From contig NC_092561.1 in NCBI RefSeq assembly GCF_037975245.1, positions 2,745,501 through 2,809,500 of the forward strand: DNA of 64,000 nt, in the 5' to 3' direction. Positions within the stretch are counted from its first letter, which is position 1; each line of letters opens with the position of its first letter. This document shows positions 35,301 through 43,421 of this stretch, in pieces. Under the pieces are notes generated by a model, which worked only from the letters and a program-made list of their open reading frames with translations, did no database searches and was not told the origin of the DNA. Source of the stretch: Apostichopus japonicus. Taxonomy: Eukaryota > Echinodermata > Holothuroidea > Aspidochirotida > Stichopodidae. Made by a program: the position numbers and the translations under genes.

Positions 35301-36994
35301 TTAGGAAGGAGACAGAACTTATCAGGAAGAAATCTGGGTTGCTGATGTTACAACTCATTAATGCTGAAGATGTCAACGACTACGTAGAAAACTTCATACT
35401 GGAAAATGACGAACTCATTACAAAGTTAAAAGATGTAAAAATTCAAGAGGAGAAACAACAATTAGAATACGAAGAGACTAGAAAGCGACTGAAAGAAGAG
35501 GAAGAGATTAATATAATGCAGAGCATAGTATTACCAATGGTAACTGAGTTCTTAAACAAACAGAAAAAACAAGAATTAGAAAAGATCAATCAAAACAAGA
35601 AACTACCTGATCAGTTTACAAGTCATATAAGTACGGCTCTTAAGTCTAACAAAGTGAATGTTAACATCCAAGACACTGAAAGATTTATTGAGCGAACGTT
35701 CCTTAAAGATCCAACGCAAATCCAAAGGTGCATAGATGGTAAAGTTTTAATAGAAAGGCTAGAAGAAAAGAACAAGGAACTGCAACAGGTCAAGACAGAA
35801 CAGAAATTAAACGAAATCATGGAAAAATTAAAATCAGGCATATATAAAACATTGGAAGGTAAAACTGACCAAGAGTTACGCAAACTAAGAACTGGCTTGC
35901 TCTCTCACTCTGGCCGAGGTCATTGGAAAACATTATTTACTGAACTTGTAGGAAATGATATTGAAGGTTCTGATATTAGTATCAACAAAGTTACCGATAC
36001 TTTCTTTAAGCAGAATAACAATTTGCTTCAGAGTTTCTTTGGAATCCTGTTTGAAAAGAGACAACAAGAAAGGCAGGCAAAACGTTTGCAGAAAAAGGAA
36101 GAGTTACGGAACAGTGCCTTTAGTATCATTTCAACAGAAATTAATAAAAAACTTAAGTCTTACTTAGCAGATAAGACTACAAGTGAATTAGAAAATTTGG
36201 AAGCACAGATAGGTAGAGGTAAGCTTCCTTGTGATATCTTTCTTGAAGTGTATGGAAAGCTGACAAAAGAACATCAGCAGTCTTTGAGTATAGTTGAAGT
36301 TGAAGCTGAAATACTTAAACAAATCAAAGAGCAAAACAAAGTTATTGAGGAATGTAAGAAGGAGGCTGGGGAATGCTTTGCGGGTTCCACTGAAGTTACA
36401 ATCAAAGAGAGAGGCATCGCTAAAATATCCAACGTGAGAGTAGATGACGAAATTCTAGTCTTTGACAAGAATGGGCTTCTATTCTATGATAAGGTCTATC
36501 TCATTTCTCATGCAAGAGAAGATGAAAACATTACCTTCGTCCGGTTGCAAACATCTTCAAGTAAAGACCTGCGTATTTCACCAGGTCATTTATTACCTGT
36601 TGGTAGTCTTGGTAGTAACGTCGCCGCTAAGGACGTATCACTTGGTAACGTCATATTTACATTACAAGATGGTGTGATGATGCCTGACAAAGTTACCTCA
36701 GTAACTTACGAGCTATGTCGAGGAGCGTATTGCCCAATGACAATGGATGGGACTATTGTTGTCAATGACGTAGCAACATCCTGTTATACAACTTTCTTCC
36801 CATCTCCTCTTGCCCACGCTTTGCTTTCTCCCATAAGAGTCCTCTTCAGTTATTTACCTCTGCCTCTCTTTAATCGATTACTTCCATATGATACTGAGGA
36901 AGGGATGCCGGTCCTGCTCCTAAAATGCCGTTCCATAATCATAATGTGGCGTTCATTGTGTACTAGAAATGGTAACCCAAGCAAAAGCGTGTAG
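23077..36994 (+). CDS. Gene model A: CARD-AIG1-helical-AIG1-coiled coil-Hint protein (five exons)
   Basis: Exons 23077-23394, 27747-28163, 30949-31524, 33982-34428 and 34850-36994 are each bounded by AG/GT sites, and every junction falls in phase 0. The joined frame is 1,300 codons. Predicted order: CARD, first AIG1 GTPase (G1-G3 in exon 2, G4-G5 in exon 3), helical region, second AIG1 GTPase (exons 4-5), about 380 residues of coiled coil, Hint with hydrophobic tail. Unit B reproduces the same exon lengths, apart from one codon, and the same phases. An alternative is two adjacent genes (exons 1-3 and 4-5). Against it, exon 4 has no ATG at its start in unit A and exon 3 ends at a consensus donor. 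No transcript evidence was available. Confidence 0.75.
23706..24500. repeat. Diverged tandem repeat, about 115-130 bp unit (unit A intron)
   Basis: Roughly six units contain, in order, AGGTCATTTGGGGTCACCAG, GGTCAAATTGTG, AACCTTGTAAACACGATAT, GAAGCTTGGGCAGA, TCATATTTGGTATGTAG-like words and GTACAAGAAGCCTATTG. The same array is at 46180-46980 in unit B. It was therefore present before the segmental duplication. It is non-coding. Confidence 0.85.
24925..26580 (+). pseudogene. LINE endonuclease remnant (CR1/L2/jockey-like), unit A only
   Basis: At 25874-26135 two overlapping frames together give the end of an apurinic-type endonuclease domain: a NIHVGDLLDTQF segment, FGLIQHITNSTHRNGH, LDLLITR and a SDH-like position (LHDHFA), with a frameshift at about 26070. 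Around 26145-26370 the frame resembles the linker before the reverse transcriptase. The first 900 bp of this interval hold nothing I recognise. Unit B lacks the whole interval; the sequences rejoin at CATGTTACCGTGTTGCGAA (26541 and 47918). Confidence 0.7.
26640..27000 (+). pseudogene. LINE reverse-transcriptase C-terminal tail, unit A
   Basis: The sequence encodes the C-terminal end of a CR1/L2-like LINE: the [12 protein letters not shown] block, then a [14 protein letters not shown]-like block, then the downstream R-x-AAPRLWNGLP-type motif in degraded frames. It matches 49265-49640 in unit B. The central reverse-transcriptase region present in B (48400-49265) is deleted here. Confidence 0.8.
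27747..28163 (+). CDS. Exon A2: first AIG1 GTPase, N-terminal half
   Basis: 139 codons, starting CAA after a TTCATTGCAG acceptor. An amphipathic basic lead ([16 protein letters not shown]) precedes the G domain. The P-loop reads [15 protein letters not shown], the switch region holds ETKSVQ, and G3 is VVDTPG. After it come the AIG1-family segment [13 protein letters not shown] and [11 protein letters not shown]. The acidic run and SATGN after the P-loop are hallmarks of AIG1/GIMAP GTPases, which oligomerise on membranes. The donor TCG|GTAAGT is in phase 0. G4 and G5 are in the next exon, so this exon alone cannot be a complete GTPase. Confidence 0.9.
28200..28745 (-). pseudogene. L1/Tx1-like LINE C-terminal remnant in intron 2 (unit A)
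   Basis: On the minus strand the frame includes the tail after a C-x2-C...H-x4-C knuckle: [18 protein letters not shown] and a hydrophobic end. The better copy at 50840-51560 preserves the knuckle ([18 protein letters not shown]). Frameshifts and a deletion make it inactive. It is antisense to the host gene and predates the segmental duplication. Confidence 0.7.
28746..30948. other. Intron 2 remainder, unit A
   Basis: This is homologous to 51560-53434 of unit B throughout and non-coding by appearance. A small frame at 30379-30540 (start MNLIQRLCVRLVSTAWD) is the counterpart of a 69-codon frame at 52857-53066 in unit B but is cut short by a stop here. No known domain was recognised. Confidence 0.5.
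30949..31524 (+). CDS. Exon A3: first AIG1 GTPase C-terminal half plus helical region
   Basis: 192 codons after a TTTTCATCAG acceptor. It opens [22 protein letters not shown]: the strand before G4 followed by TNAR at the G4 position. This resembles the THAQ form of Toc/AIG1-type GTPases rather than NKxD. G5 is [10 protein letters not shown], also like the VEN form of that clade. Then come [16 protein letters not shown], which ends the G domain, and about 100 helical residues with a DVMQYMRSFIQDN segment paralleled in exon 5 (DVNDYVENFILEN). The donor GAG|GTAAAG is in phase 0. Reading on gives 43 non-conserved codons and a stop at 31656. Confidence 0.88.
31758..31961 (+). pseudogene. Degenerate second CARD exon (unit A only)
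   Basis: The frame RLDRMLHVLVKDLDVTPAII, then HLKSKEIL, then KVTVLVKITTQG aligns across helices 1-4 with the CARD of exon A1 ([41 protein letters not shown]). It has an upstream in-frame stop, no ATG at the homologous start, and loses the pattern after helix 4. It lies between the two GTPase modules, where a second CARD would be expected if a CARD-AIG1-helical unit had duplicated. In unit B this region is replaced by microsatellite. Confidence 0.72.
32256..33606. mobile_element. Long-TIR MITE with 9-bp target duplication (Mutator-like), unit A intron 3
   Basis: The termini start GCGAATTTTTTTTCCCAAAC and extend through AGGTTTGCAATT as inverted repeats of over 30 bp. They are flanked by perfect 9-bp repeats GGCCGGGGA at 32247-32255 and 33607-33615. 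It is the same family as 260-1271: same terminal GCGA-T-tract-CCCAAAC and a GC-rich GGCCSGG target. Unit B has no insertion at the corresponding position (about 54395, GGTGGGACAGGGAAG), so it came after the segmental duplication. No coding sequence was seen in its 1.35 kb. Confidence 0.88.
33982..34428 (+). CDS. Exon A4: second AIG1 GTPase, N-terminal half
   Basis: 149 codons after a TTTATTGTAG acceptor, beginning IQADGKLQIERWNALEEKF. The P-loop is [15 protein letters not shown], the switch region SVTKTIDI, and G3 [10 protein letters not shown]. Then come [13 protein letters not shown] and [23 protein letters not shown], close to canonical AIG1/GIMAP proteins. The unit-B exon starts ATGCAAGCC while here the first codon is ATA. 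A translation start at this exon is thus not conserved, which supports an internal exon. The donor GTG|GTAAGT is in phase 0 and reading through meets a stop nine codons later. Confidence 0.9.
34850..36994 (+). CDS. Exon A5: second GTPase C-terminal half, coiled coil, Hint domain
   Basis: 714 codons plus stop after a CCAAACTAG acceptor. It opens KVLGKEVYLNCLVVLTYAHA (strand and G4-like TYAH), then QQFVKHEKKARGEYADLL, the G5-like DRVIAVENFF, and [16 protein letters not shown]. Residues about 110-500 of the exon are rich in Lys, Glu and Gln with heptad-like patterns (for example QEEKQQLEYEETRKRLKEEE, and EKRQQERQAKRLQKKEE), predicting long coiled coils. The Hint domain starts at the Cys encoded at 36374 and ends with a hydrophobic tail. 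Only the last exon carries Hint. The long single-exon tail is intact in both units, arguing for continued selection. Confidence 0.9.
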   Translation, partial: KVLGKEVYLNCLVVLTYAHATFGPKEKLSLQQFVKHEKKARGEYADLLKDVKDRVIAVENFFEDDFLRKKHRQKLLCCLAQIIHDNKGSVFSNKAFKKAKAKVDQQEEERKNRVARETELTRMKIILRQFLVQKYLKELTDEKPENIIPKVRKETELIRKKSGLLMLQLINAEDVNDYVENFILENDELITKLKDVKIQEEKQQLEYEETRKRLKEEEEINIMQSIVLPMVTEFLNKQKKQELEKINQNKKLPDQFTSHISTALKSNKVNVNIQDTERFIERTFLKDPTQIQRCIDGKVLIERLEEKNKELQQVKTEQKLNEIMEKLKSGIYKTLEGKTDQELRKLRTGLLSHSGRGHWKTLFTELVGNDIEGSDISINKVTDTFFKQNNNLLQSFFGILFEKRQQERQAKRLQKKEELRNSAFSIISTEINKKLKSYLADKTTSELENLEAQIGRGKLPCDIFLEVYGKLTKEHQQSLSIVEVEAEILKQIKEQNKVIEECKKEAGECFAGSTEVTIKERGIAKISNVRVDDEILVFDKNGLLFYDKVYLISHAREDENITFVRLQTSSSKDLRISPGHLLPVGSLGSNVAAKDVSLGNVIFTLQDGVMMPDKVTSVTYELCRGAYCPMTMDGTIVVNDVATSCYTTFFPSPLAHALLSPIRVLFSYLPLPLFNRLLPYDTEEGMPVLLLKCRSIIIMWRSLCTRNGNPSKSV
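36374..36994 (+). other. Hint (Hedgehog C-terminal/intein-like) domain with hydrophobic tail, unit A
   Basis: The domain opens [20 protein letters not shown], the position-1 Cys block of Hint domains. It continues with [11 protein letters not shown], block B LRISPGHLLPV (the TxxH motif with Ser for Thr), then the Hedgehog-diagnostic [20 protein letters not shown], and [11 protein letters not shown]. These last motifs match Hedgehog rather than inteins. The residue before Cys is Glu, not the usual Hedgehog Gly. About 50 residues after SCY are hydrophobic, where the sterol-recognition region sits in Hedgehog. Known Hints cleave themselves by an N-S acyl shift and can pass the thioester to a lipid; that this one does so is an inference. 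Confidence 0.88.
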
Positions 36995-39090
36995 GTTTTG
37001 AAACGTGTAAGGGCCCTAACGACTCCTTGATGATATTGTTAGGAGGATTGTTGTTTTTGTTTTTGTTTAGAAAAGCGGGATTAACACAACAGTTGCTTTT
37101 CAATTCCAATCACGTGACATAGACGGACTAATTTTTTACTCTTTAAATATTTGTAGAATCCGACAGTCTGATTAAGTGGTCAGTTCATTAAAAAGCAAGA
37201 AAAGGAGAGAACACACAAGTCCAAGTACAGTTACGTTTGTCAATAATTTATAATAACCTGTACAAAAGAATAAAAACTATCATACTATCTTCTTTTATAC
37301 GTTTTACCATCGTTTTAAGTGCTATAACTGGATTGTCACTGCAGTTGTATGAATTTAACGTAATTATTACTTGTGTATGAGGAAGTGGGCCTGACGTTTC
37401 GATCCTAGCAGGATCTTCTTCAGAGGCTGCAGAAGGCTTTTTTCTCTTACACAGGCCTTGTAGTGGATCAGCAGTTGGCTGTACTTATTATACATATTAT
37501 ATTTTTCAATTTCTAATTAAGCAATCATATTGTCATTAATGTCACATAGATACGGACGTGAAATTTAGCAAAACATTCTTCTTTTAATTCCCATAGTAAA
37601 GTTTGTTACTCTCTGTGTCAACCAATGATGAGATCAATGTAATACCACATGCGGTTACGCTTCCATGGTAATACATTCAGTTAAATGTTATTTAATTCAT
37701 TGACCCTGCTGAACAGTGAGGGGTTCACATGTTCATTTCGGTTAGTAGTTCTATCAGGGATATGTAAAACATCACTGGTTTTATTGATGTTTATTAATAT
37801 CGTAATATAGTATACGCTAGTTTATGACTACTGTTAAAAATGTAAATCAATCAGTATCAGAAAGACAAATATAACTGCAGTTCATAAGTTGCTGTGAATT
37901 GATATGAGACTATACTACAACGTCTTTCACAAAAGACCCGACCACTCCAGCTATCCTTAAATATTAAACTACTCTCAATATGAAAAATGCAATTTGATAG
38001 ATACAATGTAGTACAATATCTACGGAAGTATATCTACGTCTAAGTTGATTATAAATGAATCCAACTTTTTGAACTATGAATGAAGTTAACCTTTCGTTTC
38101 ATATATCATGAATAAACTTTTCTCTGTTATTTTTTTTTTTAAATTAGGTGTTAATTATTGACACAAATCTAAAGATGAAGAGTAGGAGCTGTAGAAACAG
38201 TCGTAGAAATATTACAGCGGAATCGTTTTTGAATGTATTTTATATCGTAGCTTCGCTAGTATAGTTTAGTATTAGTGTGTAAAATTTTAACCATGTATGG
38301 AGTCGAGATGGTAGTTTAATGTGTAAAGCCCTTATTCAGAACAATTTGAAGTTTTTTCAAATTGTGTATAGTGATGTGTAAAGATCTTTTTATCTGAATT
38401 GCCAACCATTAGAAAATAAACAAAATTTTCAAATATACATTCACGAAGAAATCACAGTCTTCAAAGCATTCCCATTGAGGTCAAGGAGACCAACTGTGGA
38501 CCCAAAAAAAAATATGTGTGTCTAACAACACTGCATATCGACGATGTTATGTTATTTATTCAATGTTAATTAAATCAAATGTATCAATGATTTTGATAGT
38601 ATGTGATGATTTATTGAAGTAAAAATTGAATGTCAAGTATTGGAGAGGGGGAGGTCTATTTAAATACCATGATAATATACTTAACCTGTATATGCATAAA
38701 GGTGTTGGTTAATGAGGGTGTTTTGATTATTAACACTGATCAGTTAGTAGTAGACTTAGAGAACTGGCAATTAACAGTTTATATTTTCTGTTATACACTT
38801 TATGTATTGTTACTATAACAATAAAATATACTATGCGATACATTTTCAATTGATTAATATGGTCATATGTTATGCACTATATATTTTTTATAACCATTGA
38901 AATTAAGGGGTACTTTGCAACGGTCAAAGCGCCCTCAAATTTATACTTCAAAGTAGGCATAGTAAGCGTGTAGCATAGCTACTAATTTGTCACTTTGTTT
39001 GTATTAAGTCTAGAAATGCAGTGGGCGACTGACCGGTTGGGAGAGCGATGTTTTCCTTCTATTGGTCTTTGTAGAATTTGAGGTCATGAA
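36995..39090. other. 3' flank of gene A
   Basis: Homology to unit B continues to about 38410, then stops. An AATAAA lies at about 37269 but is not conserved in B. At 37390-37427 the minus strand reads CTGAAGA, then an AGATCC/GGATC inverted repeat, then GAAACGTCAGG, a motif not present in unit B and probably the end of a dispersed retroelement. No further gene was recognised. Confidence 0.5.
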
Positions 39091-41490
39091 GGTCATCAAA
39101 CTTGCGTTTCAAAACAATAGCGTATCTGTCGTGAGCTGCCCTTGAAGGGACAAATTCGGCAGAGGTTCATTTTTGCCTAATTCTTTAACTATTCCCTACA
39201 TCGGCCGATATTGGCTAATTCTTTAATTAGTCCCTAATTAGTCCCTAAATCGGCCAAACTTGGCCAAATGTTAAACTGTTCCCTACATCGGCCAAATTGA
39301 CAGACTGTTTAACGTATTTCATTGTATGACGGTAGTATCAAAAATGTATTAAAGGGGGGTGAAATTCCGCTTAGCAGTTCACTTGTGGTTCGATGTTCAC
39401 AGACTCGGATAGCTAGAGTCAAGGTAGTATTCGCCCGTTAGTAGTACACCGAAAGACTCTCAGAGGTACCGTAGTCTGATTAGGTATTTGTACTGGCACT
39501 GACCATCAGTCTAGGAGGTATTGCTTTGTAGTTACTCAGTAACTAAACATTATATTACTATTTCTCACACATTTTTTCATATAAGGTTCATAGAGAATAA
39601 ATATAAGTAATACCGCTCGACTGCTCTTCCGACATTTTCTTCTCCTATCGCCTTATCCGCGAACGCGACACAACATACTGTACATTTTCTCATTCCCAGT
39701 ATCAGTACACACAAATGATTTGGAAATATATATCAATTCCCTACCAATTATTGATGCCTAATATTTTATGATATAGCATTTATTGGTTATACACATACGT
39801 AAAAAATGCGGCCTTCAGCATATTGTCACTACAATACCGATGAATTTGTTGGATACCAAGCTTGACGCCCTCTCTAATATGTGTCATGTAATAAATTAGG
39901 CTACTGGGTGACTTTGGTTAACACAAACCCCTTTATATAATCACCTGACATGGTGTGAAGTGTCACTCTTGGCGCAGCGGAATCAGTTGAGTCCTATGAG
40001 GGCATCAACCTGATAAATACCGTAAGTACTGTACTCAAATCACACTTCATATAGTATTGGTCCTAGTTTAAATTTCTTCTATGATTTCATTTATCGGTCC
40101 TATTGCTACAAGTATAGCCTAGATGATAATATTATTAAATAGAAGGAGTTCATTAGCACATAGGCTACATACATTCATACACATAAGTGTGCTGTCCAAT
40201 GCGTGGAACATCCATGATGTGCAGAGACTGTTGCATGATTGCTTATGTTCAACGTTACGTCGAGCTTCCTTGTTCTGTCTTTGCTAGGTAAACTCGTCAT
40301 ATCCTACCTATTAGTTAATTTAAGTTGATACTACTAAGCCGATCATAAATGTTTTGAGATCTTAAATAAGGTTGGTTTTTATGCATAGATGACTTGTTGT
40401 TAACTAGGAAATAAGTAATGGATAAACGGTTTCCTATATTGTTTGTTAAAGTAATACCACGCCTAGTTGTAGTGCATGCGTAGGCCAACATGCTTTGGGT
40501 TGTTAATGTACTGTGTGTATGCCTTTGTAGCGTGATTACCGTACTACAATAGAGTACATCGGAATCTCAGTATTAACAAAGCTGACAAGTTAATTTCCGT
40601 CAGGAATTTGTAAGCTATTCTTTTGGGAAAATGGATATGAGATGAAGTATTACAGTTGTGTGACAGTTAATATTCATGAATCATGATATCTTTTGAGTTT
40701 TGGTATGGCACAGAATCTACCATTTTCAAGATGTTTGTGTGTATCGTTTGCTGACACTTGTCAAAGTGTATAGCTAAATGATTAGCGACGCCATAGCTTC
40801 CGGGATCATTGTGAGTGACGTCACGATTGATGTCGTCACTAGGGGATTTCCACGAATTGCATTATCTGCTATAGTTTTGATTGCTAGTGCATAGAGTTGA
40901 ATTGAGTTATTCTGAGTGTTCGTAAAGACCTCAGTAAAGTTAATGTGTATGTCCTTGGTAGCAAGGTAAGGTATATATGGTAATAATTATTTCTACCACA
41001 CTGTTAATTGGGTAGAATCACCTTAAGTCCTGGAATTAAATCTTGAATCAGTTGTCTACAATAAATCAAACGCCAATTTAAAGATACATGCTATGCCTGA
41101 GGAGAGCAAGTTACTTTGTATACATGTTCTGGTTATATTTTACCGTTCTTCGGTTATGTGATCCGATGTACTGAAATAAACTTGCATTATTTCCATTGTT
41201 CAGCGTTACATCAAGTTTACCGTGTTCTCTCTTGTCTAGCTCCTTTATGGCGGTGAATTAGTTTAGTGGCCCGGCGTAACAGTATTATTCAATAATTGTT
41301 TCTCCAACACACTTCAAGATATGAGCTATATTACAGAATATAGTGTGCGTCGGTGTATCGATATACCAATACATGTACATTAATAACAATACATGTGTTC
41401 AAGGAATCTGCAGTTTCTGTAAGCGATACAACGTGGTCATCTAAGAGAAACCCGCGCTGGTAAAACGTGCTGTAACAGTTAGAAAATGCT
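39091..41490. repeat. Long dispersed repeat, copy 3 (possible LTR)
   Basis: Matches 8103-10915 from GGTCATCAAACTTGCG onward, with a single copy of the 530-bp segment (about 40150-40680). Its end, from about 41009, matches 1-1630, including the empty site of the 260-1271 element near 41267. It is followed on the right by a minus-strand gypsy fragment. Confidence 0.65.
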
Positions 41491-41555
41491 TGAAGTAAGT
41501 CATATAGACACACGAGTAAAATACAGACATATGTGAATGATTTGGCTGGTTTTTT

Positions 41556-42200
41556 AGTATGGGCCAGTTCATATTGGAAATTTATCGAGGGGGCAGGCTG
41601 ACCCGCTTCAGCTACCTATGATATCGTCAGTAACGAACATTTAAGTATTGCAAGGTGAATGGCAGCATTTTGTGCTCACCAATCTTCTTTAACACCGTAA
41701 GAGAAATAATATCGCAGGTTGACCCACTGTCAACCTGAAATGCAACCCTTGCACCCCCAATGAGGAGGTTGGCATAGATTTGCCTTTGATCATGCTTAGA
41801 GTCTATACGATATACACCATTTTTAGCCTCCTTCGAGTGTAGTAAGTAAACCATATTGATATCTTCATACTCATTTTCTGAAATGGAGCTTGAGCCACTC
41901 GTGATTTCAGCCTCCTCTGCAACAGCATGGAGTTGTTTCATAACAACTCCCTGGCAACAGCATATACTTTAGGGCTGCGTGTGGATTTCTTCTTAACCCT
42001 GAATTAATTTGGTCGTTTTGAGAATTTTGTAGTTGACGATCTGCATGTTGATGCAAAGTGAATCAGTTTTCTGCACACTGGACATTTTTCTTTCCCAAAG
42101 ATTTGTCTTTTGACACAATACTTGCATTTGTGAAGCTTGGTGGTACTCTTTTTCCCTTGACATATGACGGATTACATGTACTTCATTGTGTCTATATCAT
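41556..42200 (-). pseudogene. Ty3/gypsy gag-pol remnant (zinc knuckle and protease)
   Basis: On the minus strand 41627-41941 encodes a retropepsin-like segment with the FQVDSGSTCDIIS active-site block. Further upstream on that strand, at about 42040-42180, a frame holds a CKYC...GKEKCPVCRK...C knuckle-like pattern typical of the gypsy gag end. Reverse transcriptase is absent; the remnant stops near 41560. It parallels the copy at 4926-8090 but is truncated. A 27-bp palindrome is inserted at 41927. Confidence 0.75.
41919..41961. mobile_element. 27-bp palindromic micro-insertion with 8-bp TSD, second copy
   Basis: Hairpin at 41927-41953 with arms GGAGTTGTT and AACAACTCC. It is flanked by exact octamers GCAACAGC at 41919-41926 and 41954-41961. 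The paralogous gypsy copy at about 8020-8040 has the site uninterrupted (CTCTGCAACAG followed by AATATACTTT). It is nearly the same sequence as the insertion at 17022-17048. Confidence 0.87.
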
Positions 42201-42397
42201 CTGAACTCTCTCTTTAGAGAGATCAGCTGCTTGACACATCTCCTAACTATATATGATTTGAGCGTAAGCCTCTGTTCTCTAAGAAGCCTCTCCCGTAGTG
42301 ACGAGTTTTGAATTCCACATACTATACTCTCTCCTGTGAGTGAATAATGCAGTGAGTCAAAATTGCAGGTACCTGCTACTATAGTTTAATGTTGCTT

Positions 42398-43421
42398 ATC
42401 AGGCGCATATCCAGGATTTACTATCTAGGCGGAGCGCCACCATCAGTTGGCGCGCAGCGTACAAGTACATTTCTGGTTTTGATACCCCCCCCCCCCAATG
42501 AAAGAAAATAATTTGCAATGTGTTTTTCAATTGCTTAAATTATATTATTACCAATATTATTGTAACGACTTCCCAAATAATTCTAACCAATAAAGAAGGG
42601 TAATAACACGGAAAATGATTGTATGTTATTGGCATGCGATGTAATAACCGATGTATGCCTATATGCTATGCACATTAAGATGTTGAACGCTAGCGGAGCG
42701 CGCGAAAAATGTTGGTATATTTTTTCGGGCAAGCCCTTACAGCCCCACCCCCCCCCCCCAAATCAAATTGGACTCTTGCGCCTATGAATATATAAGAAAG
42801 ACAAACATAGTGCTCTTTTACAATTTTTCCAGTAGGATGACTTTCGTTTATTTTCCAATTGCTGGACATTAATACATTTGACGAACTTAACTGATGGACA
42901 ATATAAACTTTCATATTTTGTAAGACAGCAGATGTGCAGTGGCCTAAAAACAAATATCGTTATTGCAGTGTATTAGCAGTGTAATAATTATTTATAGGAA
43001 GCGCGTATCACGCACGATTGCTAGCTTAGCGTCATAACATGCTGTTCGTGCAACAACCTATGACGAATCATAGAAAGGATAAGAACGCACGTTGTCGTCG
43101 TCGTTGTGCATACGGTTCGTAACCTCCATCGAGTGCGGTTAGGTAGGGTATATGTATTTTATTACGCAGTGGCCAACTGTAGGCTTGTAATTGGCTATAG
43201 GCTGAATTTAGCTAATTGCAGCTGCCAAACTTAGTAGCTGAATCAATAGGCCGGCCTGAATGTTACTACGATTATAATCGAGTTAACGGAACTGACGAGT
43301 ATACAAGTTCAAAAGAGCACCGACAAAATACCATGCAATAAAAAAAAACAGTTTTAACATTTTTTTCGACACTGAAAGAGAGAGCACCTGCTCCCATTGC
43401 TCCCCCTGGCTACGTCCCTGT
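42398..43421. mobile_element. hAT-like element fragments
   Basis: A terminus-like CAGGCGCATATCCAGG at 42398 is followed by the GGCGGAGCGCCACCATCAG block shared with 2850 and 7900. The stretch from about 42790 to 43421 matches the right part of the hAT element at 2764-4291, ending CTGGCTACGTCCCTG. A poly-C run lies at about 42487. I could not pair the ends with a target duplication, so this is probably two overlapping or truncated insertions. Confidence 0.6.

Larger units (their letters stand above)
22425..38410. repeat. Segmental duplication, unit A
   Basis: Unit A is colinear with unit B (44921-60520) at an offset of about 22.5 kb: a shared left flank (CTCACTGGATAGC, AAGTTGGCCTTTCATGG), the CARD exon, a diverged tandem repeat, a LINE, four further coding exons, and 1.4 kb of downstream sequence. 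The left edge is near 22425. The right edge fades near 38410 after AGAACAATTTGA. Differences are mostly insertions and deletions of mobile elements. The intervening 38.4-44.9 kb is unrelated transposon sequence. Confidence 0.92.
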
